64,000 nucleotides of DNA from Pedobacter mucosus (GCF_022200785.1 NZ_CP087585.1:3286001-3350000), one strand, 5' to 3'. Shown: positions 43,389-53,408, numbered from the stretch's first letter. Made by a program: numbers and translations. The notes: generated from the letters alone by a model not told the origin.

Positions 43389-46346
43389 ATGAAACTTAGA
43401 TTGCTTCTCTTACTAACTATTTTATGTCAAATAACAGTTAGCGCTCAAATTCTTAAATACACAAATGGCAACAATTCCTGGAATCCTGATTCTTTAGGTA
43501 ATCATAGAGTAGTTATTCAATTTAATGGAAATGGTGGTATTGTTCATACTAAAATAGACTGGCGTAGAAGAGATCTACATCCCGAAACAAAAGGAATTAT
43601 TGTACTTAATAGTAATGGCAAAATTGTAAAATCAAGTAGTGAAAATATCACCAGAGAAAGTGGAGATGTTTACTTTGAAGCAAATTCTGCAGGAAAATAT
43701 TATATTTATTATTTACCTTATAAAAATGAAGGCCGAAGTAATTATCCTAAAGGAAGTTATCTCAAACCAATCCAAACTTTAACAAATAGGCCAAGGCAGG
43801 TTGCAATCAATGCTTCTGTTTTAGAAATTCAATCTATCGATGCTTTCAATTCCTTTTATCCAATGGAAGTTATTGCCACAGAAAAAGAGATGAAGGCAGT
43901 TAAAGCAGCCCATCAAGCAGAATCTTTTATTGTTTTCCCGGAGGATAGAATGTTTCCTATTAAAATGAAAAACGATTTGCCTTACCGATGGATTCGAAAA
44001 ACTTCTTTAAATTCATTTACAGGAACAGCAAGTAAAGGAGAAAATTATGCTTTTCAATTCGGTGTATATGCATTGAAAAATTTGAATGACCTCGTGGTTA
44101 ATTTTAGTGATTTAAAGACTTCTTCCGGTAAAACTATCTCTTCAAAATATATAAATTGTTTAAATACTACTGGAACAACGTATGATAATAAACCTTTAAT
44201 TCAAAAGGTAAATGTTGCCTTAGGCAGTGTGCAACCAATGTGGATTACGGTTGATATCCCTAAAACTACATCCGCTGGGATTTATAATGGAAAATTTATT
44301 ATTAAAGCTAATGGAAAATCTAAAATCGTTAACGTTAAAATAACAGTTAAGAATGAGGTTTTAGCCAATCATGGTGTGAATTCTCCAGTTAACCAAACCC
44401 GCTTAACCTGGCTAAATTCTACATTGGCCCAACAAAATACTGTTGTTTCACCTTATACTCCACTAGTTATTGAAGGAAATGTTATTTCATTATTAGGTAG
44501 AAAATTTGAGATTAATGCCGATGGTTTTCCAAAACAGATTCAGACTTTTTTCAATTCAGAAATGACTGGCTATTCTGAAAAGCCAAATAATATTTTATAC
44601 GAACCTATTCACTTTCATTTTTTTAATACTCCAAAAACCCAAGAAAAATTTACTCCGAGTAATTTCCAATTTACAAATAAAGAAGCTGGCACAGTAAAAT
44701 GGACTGCTACCAATACTTCTACAAATATTAAAATGGACGTGGAAGGCAGTTTAGAATTTGATGGTTATGTTCATTATATAGTTAAGGTTACTGCCTTGCA
44801 AGATGTAGATTTTAGTAACGTTAATTTCCATATTCCATTCGATAAAGGATCTACGAAGTACTTAATGGGTTTAGGAGAAAAAGGTGGGATTCGACCAGAT
44901 ACCGTAAAATGGAAATGGGATGTAGCGAATAAAAATCAGGATGCAGCTTGGGTTGGAAATGTAAATGCTGGGTTGTATTACAATTTAAGAGACGAAAATT
45001 ATGTTCGTCCGCTAAATACGAATTTCTATTTGCAGAAACCTTTATTGCTGCCAAAATCTTGGAGAAATGAAAATAAGGGTGGTATTCAGATCAATGTAAA
45101 AGGAAGCTCAATGCTTGCAGATAGTTATACGGGCGCAAGAAGTATGAAAAAAGGCGATGTGCTTTACTATAATTTCAATCTATTAATCACTCCTTTTCAC
45201 TTGCTAAATACTGATTTTCAATGGGATAATCGCTTTTATCATAAATATGGAAGTTTAGATTCTATAAAAGCAACTGGTGCTTCCGTGGTAAATATTCATC
45301 ATGCAACACCGATAAATCCTTGGATTAATTATCCGTTTATCGAATGGAAAAAAATGAAAAATTATATTGATGAGGCACATTCAAAAGACTTAAAAGTGAA
45401 AATTTACAATACAGTTCGCGAATTATCAAATCATGCTTATGAGTTGCCTGCTTTAAGAAGTTTGGGAACAGAAATTTATTCTCCAGGTAAAGGTGGCGGG
45501 TTTAGCTGGTTACAAGAGCATTTAGATTCAAATTATATTGCAGCTTGGTTTGTTCCAGAAATTAAGGATGCAGCTATCATTAATAGCGGTATGAACCGTT
45601 GGCACAATTATTATGTTGAAGGAATGAATTGGTTGACTAGCAATGTAGGAATTGATGGCGTTTACTTGGATGATGTAGCTTTTGACCGCATTACAATGAA
45701 GCGGATTAAGCGTGTTTTAACTCAGAACAATCATCCAGGAATTATTGATTTGCATTCTGCCAATCAATTCAATAAAAACGATGGATTTAACAATAGCGCT
45801 ATCCTTTATATGGAACATTTTCCGTACTTAAATCGGTTGTGGTTTGGAGAATATTTCGATTATCAGAAAAATAATCCTGATTTCTTTTTAACAGAAGTAA
45901 GTGGAATTCCGTTCGGTTTAATGGGAGAAATGCTTCAGGATGATGGTAATCCATGGCGTGGAATGATATATGGGATGACAAGCCGTTTGGGTTGGTCGGA
46001 TAAAAGCGACCCAAAACCATTATGGAAAGCTTGGGATAATTTTGGAATAAAAGGCTCTGAAATGATTGGCTATTGGAGTGAGAATTGTCCAGTTAAAACC
46101 GACAACGCTAAAGTATTGGCTACTGTTTATAAACAAAAAGGAAAAATAATGATCGCCTTAGCAAGCTGGGCTGAAGATGATGTGAAAGTCAATTTAATTA
46201 TCGACTGGAATAAACTTGGATTAGATTCTACTAAAGTCAAAATCACGGCTCCAGCAATTGATAAGTTTCAAACAACAGGAGTTTTTCAGGAAGGAAAACC
46301 CATTATGATTGATAAAGGAAAAGGTTTGATTTTGATTGTAGAGTAA
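43389..46346 (+). CDS. Secreted glycoside hydrolase domain protein (DUF6067 / GH123-like)
   Basis: A 985-residue exported protein with signal peptide MKLRLLLLLTILCQITVSAQ. The N-terminal half (about 20-560) is beta-rich. The C-terminal half looks like a TIM-barrel glycosidase: NTDFQWDNRFYHKYGSLDSI, then VNIHHATPINPWINYPF, and GIDGVYLDDVAFDR with adjacent Asp residues suitable for catalysis. This pattern fits the DUF6067 family of Bacteroidota polysaccharide-degrading enzymes as I know it. The substrate is unknown. It is probably periplasmic or surface-located and monocistronic. Confidence 0.78.
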   Translation: MKLRLLLLLTILCQITVSAQILKYTNGNNSWNPDSLGNHRVVIQFNGNGGIVHTKIDWRRRDLHPETKGIIVLNSNGKIVKSSSENITRESGDVYFEANSAGKYYIYYLPYKNEGRSNYPKGSYLKPIQTLTNRPRQVAINASVLEIQSIDAFNSFYPMEVIATEKEMKAVKAAHQAESFIVFPEDRMFPIKMKNDLPYRWIRKTSLNSFTGTASKGENYAFQFGVYALKNLNDLVVNFSDLKTSSGKTISSKYINCLNTTGTTYDNKPLIQKVNVALGSVQPMWITVDIPKTTSAGIYNGKFIIKANGKSKIVNVKITVKNEVLANHGVNSPVNQTRLTWLNSTLAQQNTVVSPYTPLVIEGNVISLLGRKFEINADGFPKQIQTFFNSEMTGYSEKPNNILYEPIHFHFFNTPKTQEKFTPSNFQFTNKEAGTVKWTATNTSTNIKMDVEGSLEFDGYVHYIVKVTALQDVDFSNVNFHIPFDKGSTKYLMGLGEKGGIRPDTVKWKWDVANKNQDAAWVGNVNAGLYYNLRDENYVRPLNTNFYLQKPLLLPKSWRNENKGGIQINVKGSSMLADSYTGARSMKKGDVLYYNFNLLITPFHLLNTDFQWDNRFYHKYGSLDSIKATGASVVNIHHATPINPWINYPFIEWKKMKNYIDEAHSKDLKVKIYNTVRELSNHAYELPALRSLGTEIYSPGKGGGFSWLQEHLDSNYIAAWFVPEIKDAAIINSGMNRWHNYYVEGMNWLTSNVGIDGVYLDDVAFDRITMKRIKRVLTQNNHPGIIDLHSANQFNKNDGFNNSAILYMEHFPYLNRLWFGEYFDYQKNNPDFFLTEVSGIPFGLMGEMLQDDGNPWRGMIYGMTSRLGWSDKSDPKPLWKAWDNFGIKGSEMIGYWSENCPVKTDNAKVLATVYKQKGKIMIALASWAEDDVKVNLIIDWNKLGLDSTKVKITAPAIDKFQTTGVFQEGKPIMIDKGKGLILIVE

Positions 46347-46354
46347 ATAAGCGT

Positions 46355-46423
46355 TGTCGTCACCCTGAACTTGTTTCAGGGTCTTAATAATTAAGATCTT
46401 GAAATGAATTAAGCATGACGACA
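46355..46423. repeat. Degenerate hairpin repeats between convergent genes
   Basis: A reverse GTCGTCACCCTGAAC...GTTTCAGGGT copy followed by a forward GATCTTGAA...GCATGACGAC copy. Both are diverged relatives of the GACGACCGT hairpin family and may also serve as a bidirectional terminator. Confidence 0.55.
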
Positions 46424-46435
46424 TTACTTGAAACA

Positions 46436-47074
46436 TTATACTTTTACGTTTTGCATTCCGTATTGTTTTAGTACATCTTCAGGAACACCAGTCCATTGAT
46501 TCGGTGCATTGCCAACATAACCAATATCTTTTACCCCGATTTCAGTTGTATAAAATCCTGATGCTGTCAAACTTCTCATCCTATTAAAAAATGTAACACC
46601 AGCCTTCATTTCTGGCCGGGCTTTTTTAGGATAGGCAATTTCATCAACGATAGAGATTTGTTCCCTTTCTGAAGCCTCAGCAAACGACTTTTGAAATTTA
46701 TTAAAGCAATAAACATCAAGCCATTTTAAGCCACCTCTCATTGGTACTTTGTGTTCTGGTATATCTTTAACAATAAATTCAATAAACTCCGGAACTTTTG
46801 CATCAGATGCACTTCCAGAAATACCATCCTTTGGAATGATAATATCAGCCAGAATTGTAATGGTTGCCATTTCGTGTTTATTAAAATACGTTTCAGACTT
46901 TAATCTTTTATCCCGATCTAACTCCCATTGCTCCCTACCAGCTTCTTTTGGTGCCTCTTCTGCAAGCACCTCATTTGTTTTAGCATCAGGAGTTTTTTGC
47001 TTGCAAGCTTCGAGTAAAACCGTAGTGCTTAATGCAGTTAATCCTATTGCTTTTATGGAATCACGTCTATTCAT
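46436..47074 (-). CDS. Gluconate 2-dehydrogenase subunit 3 family protein
   Basis: A 212-residue small subunit partner of a GMC oxidoreductase. The N-terminus MNRRDSIKAIGLTALSTTVLLEAC combines a Tat-like RR motif with a lipobox Cys, so it is probably exported via Tat, carrying its partner. The ATITILADIIIPKDGISGSASDAKVPEFI segment is the family signature. It begins 5 bp after the GMC gene stop. The usual cytochrome c subunit of membrane gluconate dehydrogenase is absent here. Confidence 0.88.
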   Translation of the reverse strand: MNRRDSIKAIGLTALSTTVLLEACKQKTPDAKTNEVLAEEAPKEAGREQWELDRDKRLKSETYFNKHEMATITILADIIIPKDGISGSASDAKVPEFIEFIVKDIPEHKVPMRGGLKWLDVYCFNKFQKSFAEASEREQISIVDEIAYPKKARPEMKAGVTFFNRMRSLTASGFYTTEIGVKDIGYVGNAPNQWTGVPEDVLKQYGMQNVKV

Positions 47075-47079
47075 AATTC

Positions 47080-48816
47080 TTAAATATTATTCTTTTTCTT
47101 TTGAGCTAAAATATATTCTGCAGTTCTCATTGATAGGGCTAAAATAGTCCAGGTTGCATTTTTATCACCTTGTTGAACGAAAGGACCAGCATCAACAACA
47201 AATAAATTTTTACAATCATGTGCCTGGCAGTATTTATTCAAAGCTGATTTCTTTGGATCATCACCCATGCGAATCGTTCCTACTTCGTGGATAATTTTTC
47301 CTGGATTTAGCAATCCATAATTGGTATCAGCGCCATGAATTTCAGAAGTAACAACTGCACCCATTTCTTTCATGATGGATAAAAAAGTTTCTTGCATATG
47401 TTTAGCCTGCAAAATTTCTTCCTTAGCCCATTTGTAATTAAACCTTAAAACAGGTATGCCAAATTTGTCAACAGTATCAGGATCAATTTCGCAATAATTA
47501 TCTGCCCGAGCAATTGCGGTACCACGACCTGCCATTCCAACTCCAGTTCCGTAGAAACGGCGATAATCATCTTTAAGTGATTTACCGTAACCACCAGCTT
47601 CCTTCATTTTACCGTTTCGATCTGGCACCATTCCATTAATTTGGGCAACGCCCCCACCGAATCCATAAGATGGCATTCCCATTCCTCCACCATATTCAAT
47701 ATGGTAACCACGAGGAAAATCTAGCTTCTTATTATCCAACCACCAAGGAGAATAAATATGAACACTACCAACTCCATCTTCATTATAGCGTTTTCTATCC
47801 ATCAATTGAGGTAAGAAACCGGAAACACCAGCGCCAGTAGAATCATGCAAATATTTACCAACTATGCCGCTACTATTTGCTAAACCACCTGGATGCGCCT
47901 GTGATTTAGAATTTAATAGAATGCGTGCAGACTCGCAAGCACTAGCTCCTAAAATAACAAGCTTTCCATTTACCTGATATTCTTGCAAATCTTTTCGACT
48001 TACGTAACTAACGCCTGTAGCTTCTCCATTTTTATTAGTAATTACTTCACGAACCATTGCATCGGTAATTACAGTTAAGTTTCCTGTTTTTACAGCAGGG
48101 ATTACCAAGCAAGATGAAGCCGAGAAATCACCGTAAACTTTACAACTTCTACCGCATTGGCCACAATAAAAACAAGGGGCACGGTCATTATTTCCTTTAA
48201 TCGATTCTGTCATCACGGCACCTCTACCTGTAATAACCTTTACACCGGCTTTTTCTGCACCTTTTTTTATAAACAGCTCATTTAATCGTGGTTTAGGTGG
48301 TTTCATGAAGATTCCATCAGGCTCATTTGGCAAACCCTCTTTAGTGCCATAGATACCTATCATTTGATCAACCTTATCATAAAAAGGTTTTACATCAGCA
48401 TAAGTAATTGGCCAATCGTCTGTTAAACCATCAGTGGGTTTAAAATCCTCCGGACCCATTCTTAAAGATATTCTTCCCCAGTGATTTGTTCTACCGCCAA
48501 GCATTCTCGACCTGAACCATTCAAATTCAGTTTTATTTTTTTGTGTGTATGGCTCTCCTTCAAGTTCCCAACCACCATAAGATGCATCGAAATCTCCAAA
48601 AGGACGGGTACTGCTGGCGCCACGACGTGGAGATTCCCACGGCCATTTTAATTGATGTGCGTCAATTCTGGGATCAAAATACTGGCCAGCTTCAAGCATT
48701 AAAACTTTTTGTCCGGCGTTTGCCAGTACATACGCAGCCATCCCGCCGCCTGCGCCTGAGCCAACTACGATGGCATCGTAAACAATAGGTGATTTTTTTA
48801 TCTGAAAGTCACTCAT
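47080..48816 (-). CDS. GMC-family FAD-dependent oxidoreductase
   Basis: A 578-residue flavoprotein oxidising a sugar or alcohol. The FAD-binding GxGxxG is DAIVVGSGAGGGMAAYVLA at residues 14-32. A cysteine-rich stretch CFYCGQCGRSCKVYG (around residue 215) is unusual and may bind iron-sulfur or be structural. The C-terminal GMC signature includes NLFVVDAGPF and NATWTILALSMRTAEYI. It has no own signal peptide and probably hitch-hikes with the Tat-type subunit 3. The substrate is unknown. Confidence 0.9.
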   Translation of the reverse strand: MSDFQIKKSPIVYDAIVVGSGAGGGMAAYVLANAGQKVLMLEAGQYFDPRIDAHQLKWPWESPRRGASSTRPFGDFDASYGGWELEGEPYTQKNKTEFEWFRSRMLGGRTNHWGRISLRMGPEDFKPTDGLTDDWPITYADVKPFYDKVDQMIGIYGTKEGLPNEPDGIFMKPPKPRLNELFIKKGAEKAGVKVITGRGAVMTESIKGNNDRAPCFYCGQCGRSCKVYGDFSASSCLVIPAVKTGNLTVITDAMVREVITNKNGEATGVSYVSRKDLQEYQVNGKLVILGASACESARILLNSKSQAHPGGLANSSGIVGKYLHDSTGAGVSGFLPQLMDRKRYNEDGVGSVHIYSPWWLDNKKLDFPRGYHIEYGGGMGMPSYGFGGGVAQINGMVPDRNGKMKEAGGYGKSLKDDYRRFYGTGVGMAGRGTAIARADNYCEIDPDTVDKFGIPVLRFNYKWAKEEILQAKHMQETFLSIMKEMGAVVTSEIHGADTNYGLLNPGKIIHEVGTIRMGDDPKKSALNKYCQAHDCKNLFVVDAGPFVQQGDKNATWTILALSMRTAEYILAQKKKNNI

Positions 48817-49068
48817 ATTTTATGGTTAGAAGTAAATGTTATCCTAATCTATAATTTAATTTCCTTAAATAAAAATCATTAAATATTTTGGAATGATTAT
48901 AGATTAAAATACCCTTTAAGTATTAGCTAAATCGATTTGGTAATGTTTATTTAAGTTGTTTTAAATCAGGTTTCCGTTCTAAAAATAGTAATCTCAATAA
49001 AATCATTACTAGAAAAGTCGCTCAATTGTTACATTTTCCATATGGAGTTTATCAACCATAAACTTACA

Positions 49069-49076
49069 TATCTTTG
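49069..49076 (+). promoter_or_regulatory. -7 box that decides the start of the methyltransferase gene
   Basis: TATCTTTG is an exact TAnnTTTG match and predicts a transcript starting near 49083. Only the ATG at 49093, not the upstream in-frame ATG at 49042, would be on that transcript. Confidence 0.5.
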
Positions 49077-49092
49077 TATTTTAAAAATTAGC

Positions 49093-50295
49093 ATGTCAAC
49101 TCAGCATTTAGAAAAATTAATTTTAACGCTTAATAAAAGTTTAATTGATAAAACTTTTATTAAAATTTCTTTAGGAAACTATAAAGGAACAGAAGAATAT
49201 TTAAAACAAATTTTAGTTCGACAAGTGTTGATAAAACGTGAAGGTAAACTTGCTTTTACTTTTCGGTACAAGACGCGAGATGTGGTGAAAAATTATTCAA
49301 TTGAAGAGGCGATCACTTTAATTACAGAATATTTACAGAGTGGCTTTAAAATCGCTACGCTTTTTACAACTGAGGCGGACCTAATTTTAGAAGAATTGAA
49401 TAATGGGAAAGTAGTGTTTAGAGAAAATAAAACATCATCTAAAGAAATACCTTCAGTTGATCATGATAAAGAAAAAATCAGGTTGATTAAACCGGAATCT
49501 AAACCTTACTTAACGGAATTAAAAATTACCGACGCAGAAGGAAAAGTCTTCAAGAATGCGCAAGATAAGTACCGTCAAATTAATCAATATGTCGAAATAT
49601 TAAGTTCTCTAATAAAAGAATTGCCTGTTGGAACAATTAAAAATGTTACTGATATGGGCTCAGGGAAAGGTTATTTAACTTTTGCATTGTATGATTATTT
49701 GCATTCGGTTTTGAATCTAGAAACTGAGGTGGTTGGCGTTGAATATCGCCAGGATATGGTTGATTTATGCAATAATGTTGCAAAGAAATCTGCCTTCAAT
49801 AAATTGAAATTCGTACAAGGAACGATTGAGGATTACAATGCAGACAATGTTAATTTGCTGATTGCACTTCATGCTTGTGACACTGCAACCGATGACGCCA
49901 TCTTTAAAGGGATTAATGCAAATGCTGAATTAATTGTAGTTGCACCTTGTTGCCACAAACAAATCCGTAGAGAGATTGAAAAAAATAAAGTAAAGAATGA
50001 TGTTTCGTTTTTAACTAAATACGGAATCTTTTTAGAGCGCCAAGCCGAAATGGTTACTGATGGAATCCGTGCTTTAATTTTGGAATACTTTGGTTACAAA
50101 ACTAAAGTTTTTGAATTTATTTCGGATGCACATACACCAAAGAATGTGTTGATTGTTGGGATTAAGGGTAAAGATGATGAAAGGAATAAGGAGCAAAAAG
50201 CAAAGAATAAGGATGATATTTTACAAAAGATCAAAGCAAGTAAAGAATATTTCGGAATTGGCTATCATCATTTAGAGCGATTGTTGGAATTGTAG
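49093..50295 (+). CDS. Class I SAM-dependent methyltransferase (Methyltransf_32 type)
   Basis: A 400-residue protein. The N-terminal half is alpha/beta with no recognised fold. The C-terminal half holds the SAM site DMGSGKGYLTFALYDYL and LIALHACDTATDDAI, then VVAPCCHKQIRREI, the pattern of the METTL25/RRNAD1-like methyltransferase group. RNA is the likely target by family, but it is unproven. A charged insert near the C-terminus (KGKDDERNKEQKAKNKDD) is encoded by a word repeat otherwise found between genes. Confidence 0.82.
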   Translation: MSTQHLEKLILTLNKSLIDKTFIKISLGNYKGTEEYLKQILVRQVLIKREGKLAFTFRYKTRDVVKNYSIEEAITLITEYLQSGFKIATLFTTEADLILEELNNGKVVFRENKTSSKEIPSVDHDKEKIRLIKPESKPYLTELKITDAEGKVFKNAQDKYRQINQYVEILSSLIKELPVGTIKNVTDMGSGKGYLTFALYDYLHSVLNLETEVVGVEYRQDMVDLCNNVAKKSAFNKLKFVQGTIEDYNADNVNLLIALHACDTATDDAIFKGINANAELIVVAPCCHKQIRREIEKNKVKNDVSFLTKYGIFLERQAEMVTDGIRALILEYFGYKTKVFEFISDAHTPKNVLIVGIKGKDDERNKEQKAKNKDDILQKIKASKEYFGIGYHHLERLLEL

Positions 50296-50618
50296 GGTTT
50301 TCAAAACCTTATAGGTTTAGGATTGGTAACTGGCATCATGCTGAGAATTAGCATTTTTAAGATGGTTGCATTTTTCATCCAATTTCGTCATTGCGAGGCA
50401 CGAAGCAATCCTACTGCTGCGAACGCATTAAGATTGCTTCGTGCCTCGCAATAACGACTGTTTTAACGAACTTGTTTTCAGGATCTTTCTCAAGAAGTTT
50501 ACCATATAAGGAACATAAGAAAATATAAGACCCGAGCTTATATGATTATTCAATGTCTTATATGGTAAAAAAAAATTCCGTGAAGACACAAACCATGGCT
50601 CTTGATAATATTTAGAAG
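50296..50618. other. Spacer with a long inverted repeat
   Basis: No gene. It holds the CGTCATTGCGAGGCACG inverted repeat (50386-50456), a short palindrome TAAGACCCGAGCTTA-like word near 50527, and a degenerate relative of the GGTCTGTG palindrome at about 50577-50597. Confidence 0.6.
50386..50456. repeat. Long near-perfect inverted repeat
   Basis: CGTCATTGCGAGGCACGAAG followed by CAATC mirrors GATTG followed by CTTCGTGCCTCGCAATAACG, with 24 of 25 positions paired and a loop of about 20 bases. It is unlike the AT-rich surroundings and resembles a REP-type element. A degenerate half may lie at 53520-53560. Confidence 0.8.
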
Positions 50619-50978
50619 TTATAGATGCAACAAAATCAATGCTACCAAAGCTGGGATAGATTGTACATAAAGAATCTTTTTACTTGCTGTTGCTGCGCCG
50701 TAAATACCGGCAATAATTACGCAGGTCAAAAAGAATATCGCTATATAAAATTTCCATTGGTGATTGTTTATACATAACGACCAGATTAAACCTGCGGCCA
50801 AAAACCCATTATACAATCCTTGATTTGCTGCTAATGCTTTTGTTTGTGGAAATAATTCTTTCGGAATCGTTTTAAAAACTTTAGGCGCTCTGGTTGTCCA
50901 GGCAAACATTTCTAGCCAAAGTATATAGATGTGGATGACGGCAACTAAGCCAATCAGGATTTGTGCTATTAATTGCAT
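50619..50978 (-). CDS. DUF1304 family membrane protein
   Basis: A 119-residue protein with four hydrophobic helices. The start MQLIAQILIGLVAVIHIYIL, with the conserved H-x-YI-x-x-LEMFAW segment, and NQGLYNGFLAAGLIW are hallmarks of DUF1304, a small inner-membrane family of unknown function. ATG at 50978 is chosen; the frame extends to 51044 but the upstream residues are not typical of the family. Confidence 0.85.
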   Translation of the reverse strand: MQLIAQILIGLVAVIHIYILWLEMFAWTTRAPKVFKTIPKELFPQTKALAANQGLYNGFLAAGLIWSLCINNHQWKFYIAIFFLTCVIIAGIYGAATASKKILYVQSIPALVALILLHL

Positions 50979-51044
50979 TTTAGTTTGATTTGGTAATTGA
51001 AGATACAATAAAATTTTATTCATGTGGCGAGCTCTAACTATCAT

Positions 51045-51428
51045 TTGTTTTATTGTCTAATGAAAAGGCTTTTTCATTTCTTGATAAAAGAAAGGATTAC
51101 GGAACTTATTAGTAAATCTTTTGATGCCATTCCCTTTCTAACATAAAAAATTCAATTTATTTAAACGGTTATTATAAGTTCTGTCTTTGTTTTTTAAACC
51201 CGATAAAAGCGGCAGCTCCCGATTTTTCATCGGGACTATAGCGGTTAGCGGGACGATTGTTCCCGAAAAACTACTGCCGTTAATTTTCAAATTATTTAAA
51301 ATATTTGTATTTAATACAGTCCTTAATAGGATACGTTTGTAGCCTAATTCTGTCACACTGTCAGTCAATTATCGACTGTTTTTTTACATTTTATCAGTAT
51401 TTTATATTAATTATCTGCCAAAATCCGA
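51045..51428. other. Spacer upstream of dnaK
   Basis: Contains a forward copy of the dispersed hairpin element (51195-51280). A reverse open frame of 76 codons (51138-51368) is entirely repeat-derived and not believed. The dnaK promoter lies at the right end. Confidence 0.7.
51195..51280 (+). repeat. Dispersed hairpin element (forward copy)
   Basis: AAACCCGATAAAAGCGGCAG, then CTCCCGAT / TTTTC / ATCGGGA hairpin, then AGCGGTTAGCGGGACGATTG. This is the same plan as the two copies in the 5331-5606 duplication and gives the clearest view of the family's conserved ends. Confidence 0.75.
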
Positions 51429-51445
51429 TTGGCACAAGCATTGTT
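51429..51445 (+). promoter_or_regulatory. Candidate sigma-54 (RpoN) promoter of dnaK
   Basis: TTGGCAC-N5-TTGTT reproduces the -24/-12 sigma-54 pattern (TGGCAC at 51430-51435, TTG at 51441-51443). It predicts a start near 51456, about 40 bases upstream of the dnaK ATG. No CIRCE-type inverted repeat was noticed. Confidence 0.5.
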
Positions 51446-51494
51446 TAATAGCAGTAGAAATTATAATACTTTAAAAAGAGAAATTAAAAACACA

Positions 51495-53408
51495 ATGGGA
51501 AAAATTATTGGAATAGACTTAGGAACAACAAACTCTTGCGTGAGCGTAATGGAGGGCAATGAGCCTGTAGTTATCGCAAACAGTGAGGGCAAACGTACTA
51601 CACCGTCTATTGTTGCTTTTGCAGAAAACGGTGAGCGCAAGGTTGGCGAGCCTGCTAAACGTCAGGCTATAACCAACCCAACTAAAACGATATATTCGAT
51701 TAAACGCTTTATGGGTAACAGCTTCAACGAAAGTGCAAAAGAAGCTGGACGTGTACCTTACAAAGTTGTTAAAGGTGATAACAACACGCCACGTGTTGAA
51801 ATCGACGACAGAAAATACACTCCACAAGAGATATCTGCAATTATTTTGCAGAAAATGAAAAAAACTGCTGAAGATTTCTTAGGATACGAAGTTACTGAAG
51901 CGGTTATTACGGTACCAGCATACTTTAACGACGCACAACGTCAGGCTACTAAAGAAGCAGGCGAAATTGCAGGTTTAACTGTAAAACGTATCATTAACGA
52001 ACCAACTGCAGCTGCTTTAGCCTACGGTTTAGATAAAGCACACAAAGACATGAAAATTGTTGTTTTTGATTGCGGGGGTGGTACACATGACGTTTCTGTT
52101 TTAGAATTAGGTGATGGCGTGTTCGAAGTAAAATCTACTGATGGTGATACACACTTAGGTGGTGATGACTTTGATCACATTATTATTGATTGGCTAACTG
52201 ACGAATTCAAAGCTGAAAACAGCATGGATTTAGCTAAAGATCCAATGGCTTTGCAACGTTTAAAAGAAGCTGCAGAAAAAGCTAAAATTGAACTTTCGAG
52301 CACAACTTCAACTGAAATTAACTTACCATACATTACTGCTGATGCGAGCGGCCCAAAACACTTAGTACGTACATTATCTCGTGCTAAATTTGAGCAATTA
52401 GCTGGTGACTTAATTAAACGTACGATCGATCCTTGTAAATCTGCTTTGAAAAATGCTGGTTTAACTGCAAGCGATATCGACGAAATTATCTTAGTAGGTG
52501 GTTCAACTCGTATCCCAGCTATTCAAGATGCGGTTAAAGCTTTCTTCGGTAAAGAGCCAAGTAAAGGTGTTAATCCTGATGAGGTTGTTGCAATTGGTGC
52601 AGCTATTCAAGGTGGTGTTTTAACTGGTGATGTTAAGGATGTATTGTTATTAGATGTTACTCCATTATCATTAGGTATTGAAACTATGGGTGGTGTAATG
52701 ACGAAATTAATTGAGTCTAACACAACAATTCCAACTAAAAAATCAGAAACTTTTTCAACAGCTGCTGATAATCAGCCATCTGTAGAGATCCATATTTTAC
52801 AAGGTGAGCGCCCAATGGCTGGCCAGAACCGTACAATTGGTCGTTTCATTTTAGATGGTATTCCACCTTCGCCTCGTGGTATTCCTCAGGTAGAAGTTGC
52901 TTTTGATATTGACGCTAACGGTATTTTACACGTAAGCGCTAAAGATAAAGCTACTGGAAAAGAGCAAAAAATCCGTATTGAAGCATCTTCAGGTTTAACT
53001 GATGCTGAGATTAAGAAAATGAAAGAAGAAGCTGAAGCTAATGCAACTGAAGATGCAAAAGTTAAAGAAGAAGCTGACAAAATCAACGGAGCTGATGCTT
53101 TGATTTTCTCTACAGAAAAACAACTTAAAGAATTTGGTGATAAATTATCTGCGGATAAAAAAGCACCAATCGAAGCTGGTTTAGAGAAATTAAAAGCAGC
53201 ACATTTAACTCGTAACTTTGCAGATATCGATGCAGCACAAGCTGAATTGCAAAATGCATGGAACGTAGCTTCTGAAGAAATGTACAAAGCTGGTGAACAA
53301 CCTCAAGGCGGTGGCGAACAACCACAAGCTGATGGTCAACCGCAAGCTGGTGGCGATAACGTTACTGATGTTGATTTTGAAGAAGTAAAAGAAGACGATA
53401 AGAAATAG
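51495..53408 (+). CDS. dnaK: Molecular chaperone DnaK (Hsp70)
   Basis: An ATP-dependent chaperone. ATG at 51495 gives the standard [16 protein letters not shown] start; the TTG at 51429 overlaps the predicted promoter and is rejected. The nucleotide-binding domain shows [15 protein letters not shown] (GGGTFD usually; here F is H) and [13 protein letters not shown]; the linker [15 protein letters not shown] leads to the substrate-binding domain and a lid. The tail is Q/G-rich and ends [20 protein letters not shown], typical of DnaK. It has 637 residues. grpE and dnaJ are not adjacent; a CbpA-type J gene lies 5 kb downstream. Confidence 0.98.
   Translation: MGKIIGIDLGTTNSCVSVMEGNEPVVIANSEGKRTTPSIVAFAENGERKVGEPAKRQAITNPTKTIYSIKRFMGNSFNESAKEAGRVPYKVVKGDNNTPRVEIDDRKYTPQEISAIILQKMKKTAEDFLGYEVTEAVITVPAYFNDAQRQATKEAGEIAGLTVKRIINEPTAAALAYGLDKAHKDMKIVVFDCGGGTHDVSVLELGDGVFEVKSTDGDTHLGGDDFDHIIIDWLTDEFKAENSMDLAKDPMALQRLKEAAEKAKIELSSTTSTEINLPYITADASGPKHLVRTLSRAKFEQLAGDLIKRTIDPCKSALKNAGLTASDIDEIILVGGSTRIPAIQDAVKAFFGKEPSKGVNPDEVVAIGAAIQGGVLTGDVKDVLLLDVTPLSLGIETMGGVMTKLIESNTTIPTKKSETFSTAADNQPSVEIHILQGERPMAGQNRTIGRFILDGIPPSPRGIPQVEVAFDIDANGILHVSAKDKATGKEQKIRIEASSGLTDAEIKKMKEEAEANATEDAKVKEEADKINGADALIFSTEKQLKEFGDKLSADKKAPIEAGLEKLKAAHLTRNFADIDAAQAELQNAWNVASEEMYKAGEQPQGGGEQPQADGQPQAGGDNVTDVDFEEVKEDDKK

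Noticed and set aside
51138-51368. A 76-codon reverse frame upstream of dnaK
   Set aside because: It is made of the dispersed hairpin element and flanking AT-rich DNA.
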